From: DAOTWA01 sp034435955
Lineage (GTDB): Bacteria; Chloroflexota; Anaerolineae; Anaerolineales; Anaerolineaceae
Length of the DNA stretch: 64,000 nucleotides
Assembly: GCA_034435955.1 (NCBI GenBank)
Contig: DAOTWA010000027.1
Span: 1-64,000, forward strand
Direction: 5' to 3'
Below are positions 25,507-34,656 of this stretch, one piece after another; the stretch's first letter is position 1; each line of letters begins with the position of its first letter. The position numbers and the translations under genes were made by a program. Under the pieces are notes generated by a model that searched no databases, was not told the origin of the DNA, and saw only the letters and a list, made by a program, of their open reading frames with translations.

Positions 25507-26234
25507 CGCCACCTCCGCATCTCAACGGAGAGGCTGCCTATGAAAAGCCCCAATGCAGTGAGACTGAGGTAATAAACAATATCCTGCAACTGGATCAATC
25601 CGGTGTAAAAGGAATTGTAAAAATGCTGGCTCATATCCAGATAAGTGAGGAGCTGCCCGCCTCCTGCGCCCATCGCCTGGGCGGGAAATCCGATCAGCCA
25701 GAAGATGAGCAAGATGCCTAACCCCATAAAAAACGCCGCTATTTGATTGCTGAAGAACGATGAGACTGCCACACCGATCGCAGTCAAGGCCATCGATAAC
25801 AGCAGCATGCCGAGATAACCCGCGATCAGCATACCCTGGTCTATGCCGGGTTGTATCATACGGTTTAGGATGAGCGGAAACACCAGGGAAACCACCAGGA
25901 TGGTGAGCAAGAACAAAACGGCCCCCAGCCATTTACCGACCACCAACTCCCAATCACGAACCGGGGATGTGAGCAACAACTCCAGCGTCCCCGAACGTTG
26001 TTCTTCGGCCAGCAAACGCATGGTGATTGCCGGAGTAGAAAACAGGAACAGAGTCATCAGTGGGCCAATGACGATCTGAACGTTAGGGGCGAATTGTTGT
26101 GCTGCGGCGGCAATAACATTGGCGTAAAAGATGATCCCCAAGATCAACAGGATTATGAAGGCAACGATGTAGGCGATTGGACTGACGAAATAATGGTTGA
26201 ACTCTCTTCGGGCGATGATCCAGATATTGCGCAT
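25503..26234 (-). CDS. ABC-2 type permease, GldF-like
   Basis: A 243-residue membrane protein with six helices. It starts MRNIWIIARREFNHYFVSP and carries ITMRLLAEEQRSGTLELLLTSPV, the cytoplasmic coupling segment typical of ABC-2 permeases of the GldF/NosY group. It pairs with the ATPase encoded 34 bases upstream and the GldG-like auxiliary protein encoded downstream with a four-base overlap. The substrate is unknown. Confidence 0.92.
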   Translation of the reverse strand: MRNIWIIARREFNHYFVSPIAYIVAFIILLILGIIFYANVIAAAAQQFAPNVQIVIGPLMTLFLFSTPAITMRLLAEEQRSGTLELLLTSPVRDWELVVGKWLGAVLFLLTILVVSLVFPLILNRMIQPGIDQGMLIAGYLGMLLLSMALTAIGVAVSSFFSNQIAAFFMGLGILLIFWLIGFPAQAMGAGGGQLLTYLDMSQHFYNSFYTGLIQLQDIVYYLSLTALGLFIGSLSVEMRRWR

Positions 26235-26268
26235 TTTCTATCTCCTCCCCGCAAGGGGAGCAAAATGG

Positions 26269-27213
26269 TTATGCCTCTTCTTCCACCGCGATAGATGACG
26301 GCTCGTCTCGGGTGAGCTGCAAGAATATCTCCTCCAGGCTCAGGGTGGCGGCGTGCAAGTCCAGCAGATCGTAGCCGGCCTCGATAACCGCCCGGGCCAC
26401 GTCCGGGCGTGCATCCCGCCCAGCTGAGGATTCGAACTCGAGGGAATCCCCGTTGAGTTGGGTGACTTTCAATACACCCGGAACCTTCGAAATGACCGGC
26501 AGCAGGCCTTCGGGTTCTCCCCGCACTTTCAACACGACGTGTTGAGCTCCGGTCAGGCGCATTTGCAAACGATCGGGGCTGTCTTCAGCCACGATGTGGC
26601 CTTTGTTGATGATCAGCACCCGGTTGCACACCTGCTGAGCCTCCGATAAGATGTGGGTGGACAGCAATACGGTGCGCTCTTTACCAATTTCACGGATCAT
26701 GTTGCGCACCTCGATGATCTGAGCCGGATCCAGGCCAATGGTGGGCTCGTCCAGGATCAGGACGTCAGGTTTGTGGAGCAAGGCCTGAGCGAGACCAACG
26801 CGCTGACGCATACCCTTGGACAGATTCCCGATGTAGCCATCGGATCGCTCTTCCATGTGGACCAGTTCCAGGACTTCGTCCACCCGATCTTCTACGTTCG
26901 GCACTTTGCGCAAATCCCCCATAAATTTGAGGTATTCGAACACAGTCATGTCCGGATAAAGCGGCACTGTCTCTGGCAGGTAGCCGACGATGCGTCGCAC
27001 CTCCAGGGACTGCTCCACGACATCGTAACCTCCCACCTCTGCCTTTCCTGAGGTGGGCGGCATGTACCCGGTAAGAATGCGCATGGTGGTGGTCTTGCCG
27101 GCCCCATTTGGGCCCAGAAAACCCAAAATTTCGCCTTTGACCGCATCGAAGGACAGGTCTTCGATCGCTCGGCGAGGACCATAGTCTTTGGTCAGGCCAG
27201 ATACACGGATCAT
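26269..27213 (-). CDS. ABC transporter ATPase, GldA-like
   Basis: ATP-binding subunit of the ABC-2 system, 314 residues from MIRVSGLTKDYG. Walker A is GPNGAGKTTTMR (near residues 36-47), the signature is LSKGMRQRVGLAQALLH (a common LSxGM variant in this class), Walker B is VLILDEPTIGLD and the H-loop is LLSTHIL. The C-terminal 80 residues form the extension seen in GldA/CcmA-type ATPases. The start was chosen because GAGGAG lies six bases upstream; the open frame continues 31 codons further without a ribosome-binding site. It heads the four-gene operon behind a likely promoter. Confidence 0.94.
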   Translation of the reverse strand: MIRVSGLTKDYGPRRAIEDLSFDAVKGEILGFLGPNGAGKTTTMRILTGYMPPTSGKAEVGGYDVVEQSLEVRRIVGYLPETVPLYPDMTVFEYLKFMGDLRKVPNVEDRVDEVLELVHMEERSDGYIGNLSKGMRQRVGLAQALLHKPDVLILDEPTIGLDPAQIIEVRNMIREIGKERTVLLSTHILSEAQQVCNRVLIINKGHIVAEDSPDRLQMRLTGAQHVVLKVRGEPEGLLPVISKVPGVLKVTQLNGDSLEFESSAGRDARPDVARAVIEAGYDLLDLHAATLSLEEIFLQLTRDEPSSIAVEEEA

Positions 27214-27366
27214 CCGTATCTCCTCAAGCTGGACGGCATTTACTTGTCGCAATATTGCATTGTTTGGGAGAGCTGCCTGAAGGCAAGTGCATACACTGCA
27301 TCCCATAAAGACAACAATAAGTCACCTTGGGTCGTTCTCTCCCACAGCCCAAGATGGCCGCATAAC

Positions 27367-27396
27367 ACTATACAATAATTCGAGGTTGAAAGTCAA
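27367..27396 (-). promoter_or_regulatory. Promoter of the Gld-type ABC operon
   Basis: On the minus strand TTGACT is followed after 18 bases by TATAGT (five of six in each hexamer). It lies about 150 bases before the ATPase start codon. Confidence 0.6.
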
Positions 27397-27441
27397 TACC
27401 TTCCATCATTTCTAATCAAACGCTAATCTGGCCGTTTGTAA

Positions 27442-27470
27442 TTGACTTTTTTATCAGCCATAAGTACAAT
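27442..27470 (+). promoter_or_regulatory. Promoter of hppA
   Basis: TTGACT is followed after exactly 17 bases by TACAAT, giving five of six matches in each hexamer. The predicted start leaves an untranslated leader of about 130 bases before the hppA ATG. Confidence 0.75.
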
Positions 27471-27488
27471 AATGGGGTTTTAGCCAAT

Positions 27489-27548
27489 CTGCCTCCAGGA
27501 ATACAAATATGCGGATGCGCCTTTCAGAATGGCGAAGAGATGGGGCAG
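27489..27548 (+). promoter_or_regulatory. Structured leader of hppA, possible RNA element
   Basis: CTGCCTC near the start of the leader can pair with GGGGCAG about 50 bases later (one G-U), enclosing a smaller CGCC/GGCG hairpin. A U-rich stretch (GGTTTTTCATTTTTT-like) follows before the ribosome-binding site. This arrangement could be a regulatory RNA, but it does not match the fluoride (crcB) riboswitch consensus I know, and short pairings can arise by chance. Confidence 0.25.
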
Positions 27549-27605
27549 AAAACGGTGGGGTTTTTCATTTTTTAACTCTTAAATAAATCCAATAGCGGAG
27601 GGAAT

Positions 27606-29933
27606 ATGAACCTTCTAGGACTCGCCAGGCATGGGCTCAACGATTTTGAGCAAATTGCCATCCTCGGTGTGCTTGTCACTGCGTTCATAAGCCTGCTGTA
27701 CGCCTGGCTCTTGCGCGGCAACGTGCTGCGTAAAGATAAAGGTAGCCAGAAAATGCAGGAAGTGTGGAATGCCATCCGCACCGGTGCCGAGAGCTATCTC
27801 ACCCGGCAGTTAAAAACCATCCTTCCCGCCATCGGCCTGCTGACCATCGCCCTCTTCCTGAGCGTGTATATCGTGCCGCCCAGCCAAGAGGCGTTAGAGG
27901 AATTTCCAAATAACACGCAGATCATCATTGCGGTAGGCCGCACGATCGCGTTCATTATGGGCGCGACTTTTTCCTTGCTGGTAGGCCAGCTCGGTATGCG
28001 CATGGCCATCCAGGCCAACGTCCGCGCTGCTGCCGCTTCGCGACGCGGATTTACCGAAGCGCTTTCGATCGCCTACTACGCGGGCACCATCACCGGAATG
28101 CTCACCGACGGCCTTGGCTTGATGGGTGGGACAATCATCTTTATCGTCTTCGGTAAGGCGGCGCCGGATGCTTTGCTGGGCTTTGGTTTTGGCGGCACTC
28201 TCCTGGCGCTGTTCATGCGCGTCGGCGGCGGCATTTATACCAAGGCGGCCGACGTTGGCGCGGACCTGGTTGGCAAAGTTGAGAAGGATATCCCCGAAGA
28301 TGATCCTCGCAACGCTGCGGTAGTGGCCGATCTGGTGGGCGACAACGTAGGCGACTGCGCCGGCATGGCCGCCGACATCTTCGAAAGTTATGAAGTCACC
28401 ATTGTCTCGGCTCTAATCCTTGGCCTCGCTCTGGTCTCCGTGGACCCCAACCACGCGCTCAAGTGGATCGTGTATCCATTGATCATCCGCGGCATCGGCG
28501 TCATCAGCTCGATTCTCGGCACCTTCACGGTGCCCATCTGGGAACATTTCCCGCTCAAGTTCCTGCGCGCCCATGATGCCGAAGAAGCGATGTTCCGGTC
28601 GTATGAGGTCTCCAGCGTGAACACCATCTTTTGGGCGTTCATTGTGGCCATATTTTACGCAGGGGATTGGCGTTTGGCGCTTCTGACCGCCACCGGCGTC
28701 GGTTTGGCAGTGGCTTTCAATCCGCTGACCTCATACTTCACGTCTACAAGAAAGTCGCCTGTCCAGGAGATTGTCAAGGCGACCCGCACCGGTCCAGCGA
28801 CGACGATCCTTTCCGGGCTTTCGGTTGGCATGGAATCCAGCGTGTGGGCCCTCATGGTCATCGTGGTCAGCTTCATCATTGGATTGATGCTGTACAGTAG
28901 CAACGGCGCCCTTTACGTGCTCTACGCCGTGGCTATGATCGGCATCGGCATGCTCAGTCATACCGGTAACAACGTCGCCATGGATTCTTACGGTCCGATT
29001 TCCGATAACGCCAACGGCATCGGCGAGATGGTCTGGCACGACCTTCGCGACCGTGATACTCTCCGCGCGCGCCAAATCATGGCTGACCTGGATGCAGTTG
29101 GAAACACGACCAAGGCCATCACCAAAGGGGTGGCCATTGCATCTGCGGTCATCGCGGCAGTCAGCCTGTTCGCCTCGTTCATCACCGATGTGGGCCGGGC
29201 ACAAAAGGCAATCGGCGTACCGGTGATGGATGCCATCCGCGTTTCCGACACGAAGGTGTTCATCGGTCTGTTGATTGGTGGAGCGCTGCCATGGCTGTTC
29301 AGCTCGCTGTCCATCCGCGCCGTGGCACGCGCTGCCGGTCAAATCGTCGAAGAAGTGCGCCACCAGTTCCGCATTCCAGGTTTGATGGAGGGGTTGGTCG
29401 AGCCGGATTACGCGCGCGTGGTCGGCATTTCCACTCGTTCGGCGCAAAAAGAGCTCATCCCCCTGGCGACCATAGCGATCACCTTGCCCCTGCTGGTTGG
29501 GCTGATCCTGCAGGTTGAGGCGTTGGGCGGCTTCCTTGCCGGGGTGATTTTGAGCGGGCAACTCCTGGCCGTATTCATGGCGAACGCCGGCGGTGCCTGG
29601 GACAACGCCAAGAAATCCATCGAAGACGAGCCGCGAGACCTGGTTGCAAATACCGGCAAGGGTTCCGAACGCCACAAAGCCAGCGTGGTAGGCGATACTG
29701 TGGGCGACCCGCTGAAAGATACCGCCGGGCCAGCGCTGAACCCGATGATCAAGGTGGTAAATCTTGTCAGTCTGATCACCGCGCCGATCATCGTGCAGGC
29801 CTCTGGCATCAGTGTGGGGCGGGTGCTCACCATTATAGTCCTAGCCGCCGGCCTGATCTGGGGCATATTCCAGAGTAAGAAACCAGCCCCCGAATTGGAA
29901 GTGGCCGAGGAGAGGGCTGCTGTAGCCCAGTAA
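27606..29933 (+). CDS. hppA: K+-independent H+-translocating pyrophosphatase
   Basis: Membrane-integral pyrophosphatase that couples PPi hydrolysis to proton export; 775 residues with about 16 helices. PPi-Mg binding motifs are clear: DVGADLVGKVEKDIPEDDPRN and VGDNVGDCAGMAADIFES near residues 215-260. The second half has NAGGAWDNAKKSIEDE and GDTVGDPLKDTAGPALNP. The subclass residue in GNTTKA (near residue 503) is Lys rather than Ala. Family knowledge places such enzymes in the K+-independent, H+-pumping group. GGAGGG precedes the ATG. It has its own promoter and terminator, so it is monocistronic. It can recover energy from biosynthetic PPi, or set PPi levels for the PPi-type phosphofructokinase encoded 13 kb away. 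Confidence 0.97.
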   Translation: MNLLGLARHGLNDFEQIAILGVLVTAFISLLYAWLLRGNVLRKDKGSQKMQEVWNAIRTGAESYLTRQLKTILPAIGLLTIALFLSVYIVPPSQEALEEFPNNTQIIIAVGRTIAFIMGATFSLLVGQLGMRMAIQANVRAAAASRRGFTEALSIAYYAGTITGMLTDGLGLMGGTIIFIVFGKAAPDALLGFGFGGTLLALFMRVGGGIYTKAADVGADLVGKVEKDIPEDDPRNAAVVADLVGDNVGDCAGMAADIFESYEVTIVSALILGLALVSVDPNHALKWIVYPLIIRGIGVISSILGTFTVPIWEHFPLKFLRAHDAEEAMFRSYEVSSVNTIFWAFIVAIFYAGDWRLALLTATGVGLAVAFNPLTSYFTSTRKSPVQEIVKATRTGPATTILSGLSVGMESSVWALMVIVVSFIIGLMLYSSNGALYVLYAVAMIGIGMLSHTGNNVAMDSYGPISDNANGIGEMVWHDLRDRDTLRARQIMADLDAVGNTTKAITKGVAIASAVIAAVSLFASFITDVGRAQKAIGVPVMDAIRVSDTKVFIGLLIGGALPWLFSSLSIRAVARAAGQIVEEVRHQFRIPGLMEGLVEPDYARVVGISTRSAQKELIPLATIAITLPLLVGLILQVEALGGFLAGVILSGQLLAVFMANAGGAWDNAKKSIEDEPRDLVANTGKGSERHKASVVGDTVGDPLKDTAGPALNPMIKVVNLVSLITAPIIVQASGISVGRVLTIIVLAAGLIWGIFQSKKPAPELEVAEERAAVAQ

Positions 29934-29936
29934 TCG

Positions 29937-29973
29937 AAAATTCAGGAGGCGGGCAACCGCCTCCTGAATTTTT
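29937..29973 (+). terminator. Terminator between hppA and the convergent GT-C gene
   Basis: A perfect 14-bp stem AATTCAGGAGGCGG/CCGCCTCCTGAATT closed by a GCAA tetraloop, flanked by A- and T-runs. It follows the hppA stop and abuts the stop of the convergent gene, so it probably serves both directions. Confidence 0.92.
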
Positions 29974-31294
29974 ATTCCGGTTTATGGCCGCTGCCAAGGG
30001 GCAGCCTGGCCGCAGCTCTTGCCGCCAGACGAACCAAACGGTCGATGCCAATTGCGGAGAACAGACAGGCGAACGGAACCAGCGGCGTCGCATAGCGCTG
30101 GAATGGAACGGGTATGGTGGCAGCCAGGAGGGCGAATTGGGACAGCCCGGCAGCCGCCACGACGACGGCCTGGCGGAGTCTTTCCCCTTGACCGAAGAAC
30201 GCCTCTAATATATATACGGCGACCCCGAAAAGGGTGAGAAAAAAGATCAGGCTCCCGCCGAGCGAGCTGCGCAAGAGATCGTTGATGGGATTGGAAAGGT
30301 AAAGCTCGGCTGAAACAGCCGTTTCTTCCACGTAATTCCCCACATCGGCTATGGCTGGGGGAGTGAAGTAAAGGTTGGCGATTAAAGCCAGTCCGCGATC
30401 CACTGGTGTGGATAACAACTGATTCGGAGCGATGCTGCCGATCGTGTCGTACTGACTCCGAGTGAATGACTGACGCAGGCGAAGCGCGTCCAGAGCCGCC
30501 GGGATTGGATCGGACCACAAAAAGGGATTGAGGACCGCGGTCACCAGAAAGAAAACGCCCAGAAATCCCGCCCAGCGCTCACTGGCCCAACAAATCCGAT
30601 TTTTCGCAGGGGGCGAGGCCCAGGCCAACGCAAGGATGCCTGCCGGGAGCAACCCTGCGGCCGATTGTTTGGCGTTGAAAGCCAGCGCCAGCGCCAGGCC
30701 GATGAGCCAGCCGGGGCTTTTGGTGCGAGAAAGCGCCCAAATTGTGAGCGTGACGCCAAAGATGAGTGCGCTTTCTGCCATTGCGCGGCGCGTGTGCAGC
30801 AGAATCAGAGCGTTGGTGGCGGTCAGGAGCGCGGCCAACAGGCCGGCAGGTCCGCCGACCAGGGCCTTTCCGGTCAGATAGGTGAACAAGAGCGTCAAAG
30901 GAAACAGGGATGCGACTGCGAATCGGGCGGCGTCCAGTTGAGATGGCGTCGGCACCGCGCCTGCCATGCTATTTTCTTTCCAGCCCAACGACCAATCCCA
31001 ATCCATAGCCAGCGCCGGCTGGCCGGTAGCCATCCGGCCTGCGCCGATCAGGTAGCGCGTCAGGGGTGCGTCCAGCAACCGGTAACGCTGGCGCAGATCT
31101 CCGTCCTCACCAGGCTGCCATACCAGCGTCAGGGGGCGGGTCAATAATGCCTCGAAATCTGCGCTCATGAATAGCTGGGTGCTTTCATCGGGGTGGAAAG
31201 GCACCGCTTTCAAACCCCAGAAATAGAACAGACTGGAGGCGACCAGCAGCACGGCAAAGAGGCGATCCCAGATGCTGAAACGCTTCAAAATCAT
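29972..31294 (-). CDS. GT-C membrane glycosyltransferase-like protein (GT39 type)
   Basis: A 440-residue polytopic protein with about ten helices. The first extracytoplasmic loop has VPFHPDESTQLF, whose Asp-Glu pair is the usual catalytic signature of GT-C enzymes using polyprenyl-phosphate sugars (GT39/PMT-like). A long loop with RLLDAPLTRYLIG follows. The start chosen is the ATG five bases after GAAGAG. It is divergent from the next GT-C gene and convergent with hppA. The donor sugar and acceptor are unknown. It is the first of seven such proteins in the next 11 kb. Confidence 0.8.
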   Translation of the reverse strand: MILKRFSIWDRLFAVLLVASSLFYFWGLKAVPFHPDESTQLFMSADFEALLTRPLTLVWQPGEDGDLRQRYRLLDAPLTRYLIGAGRMATGQPALAMDWDWSLGWKENSMAGAVPTPSQLDAARFAVASLFPLTLLFTYLTGKALVGGPAGLLAALLTATNALILLHTRRAMAESALIFGVTLTIWALSRTKSPGWLIGLALALAFNAKQSAAGLLPAGILALAWASPPAKNRICWASERWAGFLGVFFLVTAVLNPFLWSDPIPAALDALRLRQSFTRSQYDTIGSIAPNQLLSTPVDRGLALIANLYFTPPAIADVGNYVEETAVSAELYLSNPINDLLRSSLGGSLIFFLTLFGVAVYILEAFFGQGERLRQAVVVAAAGLSQFALLAATIPVPFQRYATPLVPFACLFSAIGIDRLVRLAARAAARLPLGSGHKPE

Positions 31295-31322
31295 GATCAC
31301 TCTTCCCGGTTAGATTTCGCGT

Positions 31323-31350
31323 TTGTTTTCTAACCGATCCCGGCTAAAAT
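31323..31350 (+). promoter_or_regulatory. Possible promoter of the GT-C gene run
   Basis: TTGTTT is followed after 16 bases by TAAAAT, 35 bases before the ATG of the next plus-strand gene, in the short gap between two divergent GT-C genes. Confidence 0.4.
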
Positions 31351-31384
31351 ATTATATACGCTGCTTTCCAGGACGAATGACGAA

Positions 31385-33079
31385 ATGAGAGCCATTTTCC
31401 GATTTGTCCGGCACCGACTCAACCCGGAGGTGGCGGGCCTTTTGCTGGCTTTCGCGCTGGCGATGGCGGTGAAGGCGATACCGGTTATCACTGATCGGGT
31501 GCCCTTTAACGCCGACGAAGCGATTGTCGCGCTCATGGCCCGCCACATTCTGCAGGGGGAGAGGCCGGTTTTCTTCTATGGTCAGACATACATGGGAAGT
31601 CTGGATGCATTCCTGGTAGCAGGGGGGTTCGTCATTTTTGGGCAGCAGATATGGGTGATCCGTCTGGTGCAGGCGGTGTTGTATTTGGGCACGTTATGGA
31701 CCACATATCTGCTGGGGAAAGCCATATTTGGCTCTCCACGCAGCGGGATGATCGCGGTTCTGTTGCTGGCGGTGCCGGTTGTAAATGTGGCGCTTTACAC
31801 GACGGTCAGCCTGGGCGGGTATGGTGAGGCGCTGCTGCTTGGCAATTTGATTTTGTTATGCGCGTTGCGCATAGCCAATTATAGCTTTTATTTTTCAGCA
31901 GATATCCAGACCACTCATGTTAATGCTGCTCCTTCCACCTTCTCAATAATGATCCCGGTTTTTTTATGGTCGGTATTTGCGGGCTTAGGCTTGTGGGCGC
32001 TGGCTATCACCCTGGTCTACACCCTGCCGGCTGCTGGTCTGATAATCGTCCGGTATTGGCAGAATCGAACGCATATTCCATGGCGCTTATTGATCAGGCT
32101 AATTTTCCTGGGATTGGTCGGTTTTGCCATCGGCGCCTTCCCGCTCTGGAATTACGCACTTCACCACGGAATTGCTGAGCTGCTCTTTGAAACCGGCGGA
32201 GGAGCGGTGAACATCTCTCAAAGTCCCTATTTCGAGCAGGTCATCGGGCGTTTGCTCAATTTCGTCCTGTTGGGTGGTACGGCCACCCTTGGTTTGCGCC
32301 CACCTTGGGAAGTGCGCTGGCTGGCGCTGCCATTAATCCCGTTCATCCTCCTTTTTTGGGCTGCGGTCATCAACCTGACGGCGCGTAAACTGCGCAGATT
32401 AGGCCGGCCAGAGCGACAGTTTTCCTGGATGCTGATCGCCATGATCGGGGTGCTGGCTGCCGCCTTCATACTCACACCCTTTGGCAACGATCCTTCGGGG
32501 CGCTATTTTCTCCCCCTGGCCCTGCCCCTGGCGCTGTTCGCCGGGGATGCGATCCGCACATACCCGTTCCCCAAAGAAATATGGCGTTGGGCGGTAGTGG
32601 TTTTTGTGATGGCTTTCAACGGCATCGGGATTATCCAATGCGCCTTGCGGCTGCCTCCGGGCATAACCACTCAATTCGATCTAAACACGGTTGTGGATCA
32701 CCGTTACGATCAGCAGTTGATTGATTTCTTAGATACCCAGGGCGAAACGCGAGGTTTCAGCAATTATTGGGTGGCTTACCCACTCGCCTTCTTGAGCCAG
32801 GAACGCCTGATCTTCGTACCCCGGCTGCCCTATCATCTCGATCTAAGCTATACACCGCGCGACGACCGTTACGCGCCCTACGATCAGATCGTGAAGAGCA
32901 GTTCGAAGGTGGCCTACATCACCATCAACCGTGGGTCGCTCGACTCTTACTTGCGATCGGCGTTCAGCCGTGCAGGCGTGCAATGGGACGAGAAGCTAAT
33001 CGGTGATTATCGGATTTATTACCATCTCTCGAAGTCCATCCAGCCGGAGGAAATTGGTCTAGGGCTTGCAACGCCTTGA
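31385..33079 (+). CDS. GT-C membrane glycosyltransferase-like protein (GT39/ArnT-like)
   Basis: A 564-residue protein with 11-13 predicted helices. The first loop carries VPFNADEAIVALMARHILQG, the acidic pair expected of GT-C catalysts, followed by FFYGQTYMGSLD. This pattern (DEA...G...Y.G) is common in uncharacterised ArnT/PMT-like proteins. A soluble C-terminal part of about 130 residues (SNYWVAYPLAFLSQERL onward) probably lies outside the membrane. It should transfer a sugar from a lipid-linked donor to a surface acceptor, by family analogy. It is followed after 48 bases by another polytopic protein on the same strand. Confidence 0.8.
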   Translation: MRAIFRFVRHRLNPEVAGLLLAFALAMAVKAIPVITDRVPFNADEAIVALMARHILQGERPVFFYGQTYMGSLDAFLVAGGFVIFGQQIWVIRLVQAVLYLGTLWTTYLLGKAIFGSPRSGMIAVLLLAVPVVNVALYTTVSLGGYGEALLLGNLILLCALRIANYSFYFSADIQTTHVNAAPSTFSIMIPVFLWSVFAGLGLWALAITLVYTLPAAGLIIVRYWQNRTHIPWRLLIRLIFLGLVGFAIGAFPLWNYALHHGIAELLFETGGGAVNISQSPYFEQVIGRLLNFVLLGGTATLGLRPPWEVRWLALPLIPFILLFWAAVINLTARKLRRLGRPERQFSWMLIAMIGVLAAAFILTPFGNDPSGRYFLPLALPLALFAGDAIRTYPFPKEIWRWAVVVFVMAFNGIGIIQCALRLPPGITTQFDLNTVVDHRYDQQLIDFLDTQGETRGFSNYWVAYPLAFLSQERLIFVPRLPYHLDLSYTPRDDRYAPYDQIVKSSSKVAYITINRGSLDSYLRSAFSRAGVQWDEKLIGDYRIYYHLSKSIQPEEIGLGLATP

Positions 33080-33127
33080 GACATGCGTGTGGAGAGGCCT
33101 GTATTTTTGATTCATTGAGAACCATTG

Positions 33128-34642
33128 ATGTCCACCCGGTCCATTTCTGAGCCTGTTCCATCCCGGTCTACCGGCTCTGGCTTCATTCTTGGCGCAGCGA
33201 TGATTTTGGTTTTCGCCATGGCTGCCCGCACGGCTGTGGACAGTGATATGTGGTGGCACCTGCGGGCCGGCGAGCAGACCGTCTCGTCCGGCCGGATCGT
33301 CCTGCAGGATGATTTTTCCTACACCCGGGCCGGAGCCGCCTGGACAAATCACTCCTGGCTGGCGCAGGTGGGGATGTACCTGGTATTCCATTGGGGCGGT
33401 TATGTGGGTCTGGGGGTTCTGGTGGCTTCACTGGCGACCCTGAGCATGTTCCTGGTATACCAGCAACTCCTTGGGCCGCCGATTTTGCGGGCTTTCATCA
33501 TCCTGCTGGCAACATTGGTAGCTGCCCTGGTGTGGTCCCCACGTCCGCAATTAGGGAGCCTTGTGCTCTTCGCTCTGGCGGGATATCTCTTATATCTTTA
33601 TAAATGGAAACGGGTTGATCGGCTGTGGGCATCGGTGCCAGTTTTCGCATTATGGTCCAATCTGCACGCCGGATACGTGTTAGGCCTGCTTTTAATCGGC
33701 GCGTTCCTATCCGGCGAGCTGCTGAATCATCTGCTTGCTTACCAGGACGAGGATGTGTTGTCGTGGAAGCGCATCCTCCGCCTCCTGGTATGGACATTGG
33801 GAGCCAGTCTGGCGGTGCTGCTCAATCCGAATGGCCTGCAGACCTGGCTGGTGCCGTTTCGCACCGTGGAGGTCAATGCGCTTCAAAACCTGATCTCTGA
33901 ATGGGCTTCACCGAACTTCCACGAGCTTGCCCAGCAGCCCTTTATCTGGATGTTGCTGCTGACCTTGGCAGCGGTCGGCTTCTCCGCGCGGCGATTGGAT
34001 GGAAGCGACCTGGCGGTTCTCGGTCTGTTTGCCTATCTGGCTCTGATGGCCCGGCGGAATTTTGGTCCATTTGCTTTGGCCACCGCTCCGATCCTCTCGC
34101 GCCACCTGTGGCCGGCTCTCCAGACGTGGTGGAGCCGCGTCCTGCCATACCTGCCCATTAGCTGGCGCTCGATATTCAAACCGCGGCCACTGAAAGTGAA
34201 ACCTGCGCTGCAGCGATCGGTAAATGTACTGATTTTAGTGATCCTGGCGGCGGCTGCCGGTGAAAAGCTCTATCTAGCCAATTCATCATCCTTCATCAAT
34301 AAAGCAATTTCCGAGTTGTATCCCCAGGGCGCGGTGGAGTGGGTGCGCGCCAACCACCCAGCGGGCAGGCTTTTCAACAGTTACAATTGGGGCGGCTATC
34401 TGATTTGGTGGCTGCGCGATTATCCGGTCTTCCTGGATGGTCGCACCGATCTTTACAACGATGAGATCATCGGCCAATGGGTCCGAGTGGTCGCGGGCGA
34501 TTCGGGCTGGCAGGCCATTCTGGAGCGTTGGGGTGTGCGCCTGGTGCTTCTCGAGCCAGATCAGCCGCTTGTCCGTCTGCTGCCAGCCGCTGGTTGGAAA
34601 TTACTCTACCAGGACAATCATTCGGTCCTGTACGGACGTTAA
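33128..34642 (+). CDS. Polytopic GT-C-like membrane protein
   Basis: A 504-residue protein with about ten helices and a C-terminal soluble domain. The first loop has DSDMWWHLRAGEQTVSSG, then DDFSYTRAGAAWTNHSWL, a motif set seen in uncharacterised GT-C-like proteins of several phyla. The C-terminus GGYLIWWLRDYPVFLDGRTD resembles the end of the same group. ATG was preferred over the TTG one codon earlier. It is probably co-transcribed with the preceding GT-C gene. Enzymatic activity is not proven by any motif I can see. Confidence 0.72.
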   Translation: MSTRSISEPVPSRSTGSGFILGAAMILVFAMAARTAVDSDMWWHLRAGEQTVSSGRIVLQDDFSYTRAGAAWTNHSWLAQVGMYLVFHWGGYVGLGVLVASLATLSMFLVYQQLLGPPILRAFIILLATLVAALVWSPRPQLGSLVLFALAGYLLYLYKWKRVDRLWASVPVFALWSNLHAGYVLGLLLIGAFLSGELLNHLLAYQDEDVLSWKRILRLLVWTLGASLAVLLNPNGLQTWLVPFRTVEVNALQNLISEWASPNFHELAQQPFIWMLLLTLAAVGFSARRLDGSDLAVLGLFAYLALMARRNFGPFALATAPILSRHLWPALQTWWSRVLPYLPISWRSIFKPRPLKVKPALQRSVNVLILVILAAAAGEKLYLANSSSFINKAISELYPQGAVEWVRANHPAGRLFNSYNWGGYLIWWLRDYPVFLDGRTDLYNDEIIGQWVRVVAGDSGWQAILERWGVRLVLLEPDQPLVRLLPAAGWKLLYQDNHSVLYGR

Positions 34643-34656
34643 CAATCCATTGGAGC

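Larger units (their letters stand above)
27214..27605. other. Intergenic region between the divergent Gld-type operon and hppA
   Basis: A 392-base AT-rich gap without a credible gene. It holds two divergent promoters, one for each flanking operon, and a leader of about 130 bases before hppA with predicted pairing (see the leader entry). Confidence 0.8.

Noticed and set aside
27471..27605. Fluoride riboswitch before hppA
   Set aside because: The leader lacks the conserved crcB-motif segments I know; only generic pairings are seen.
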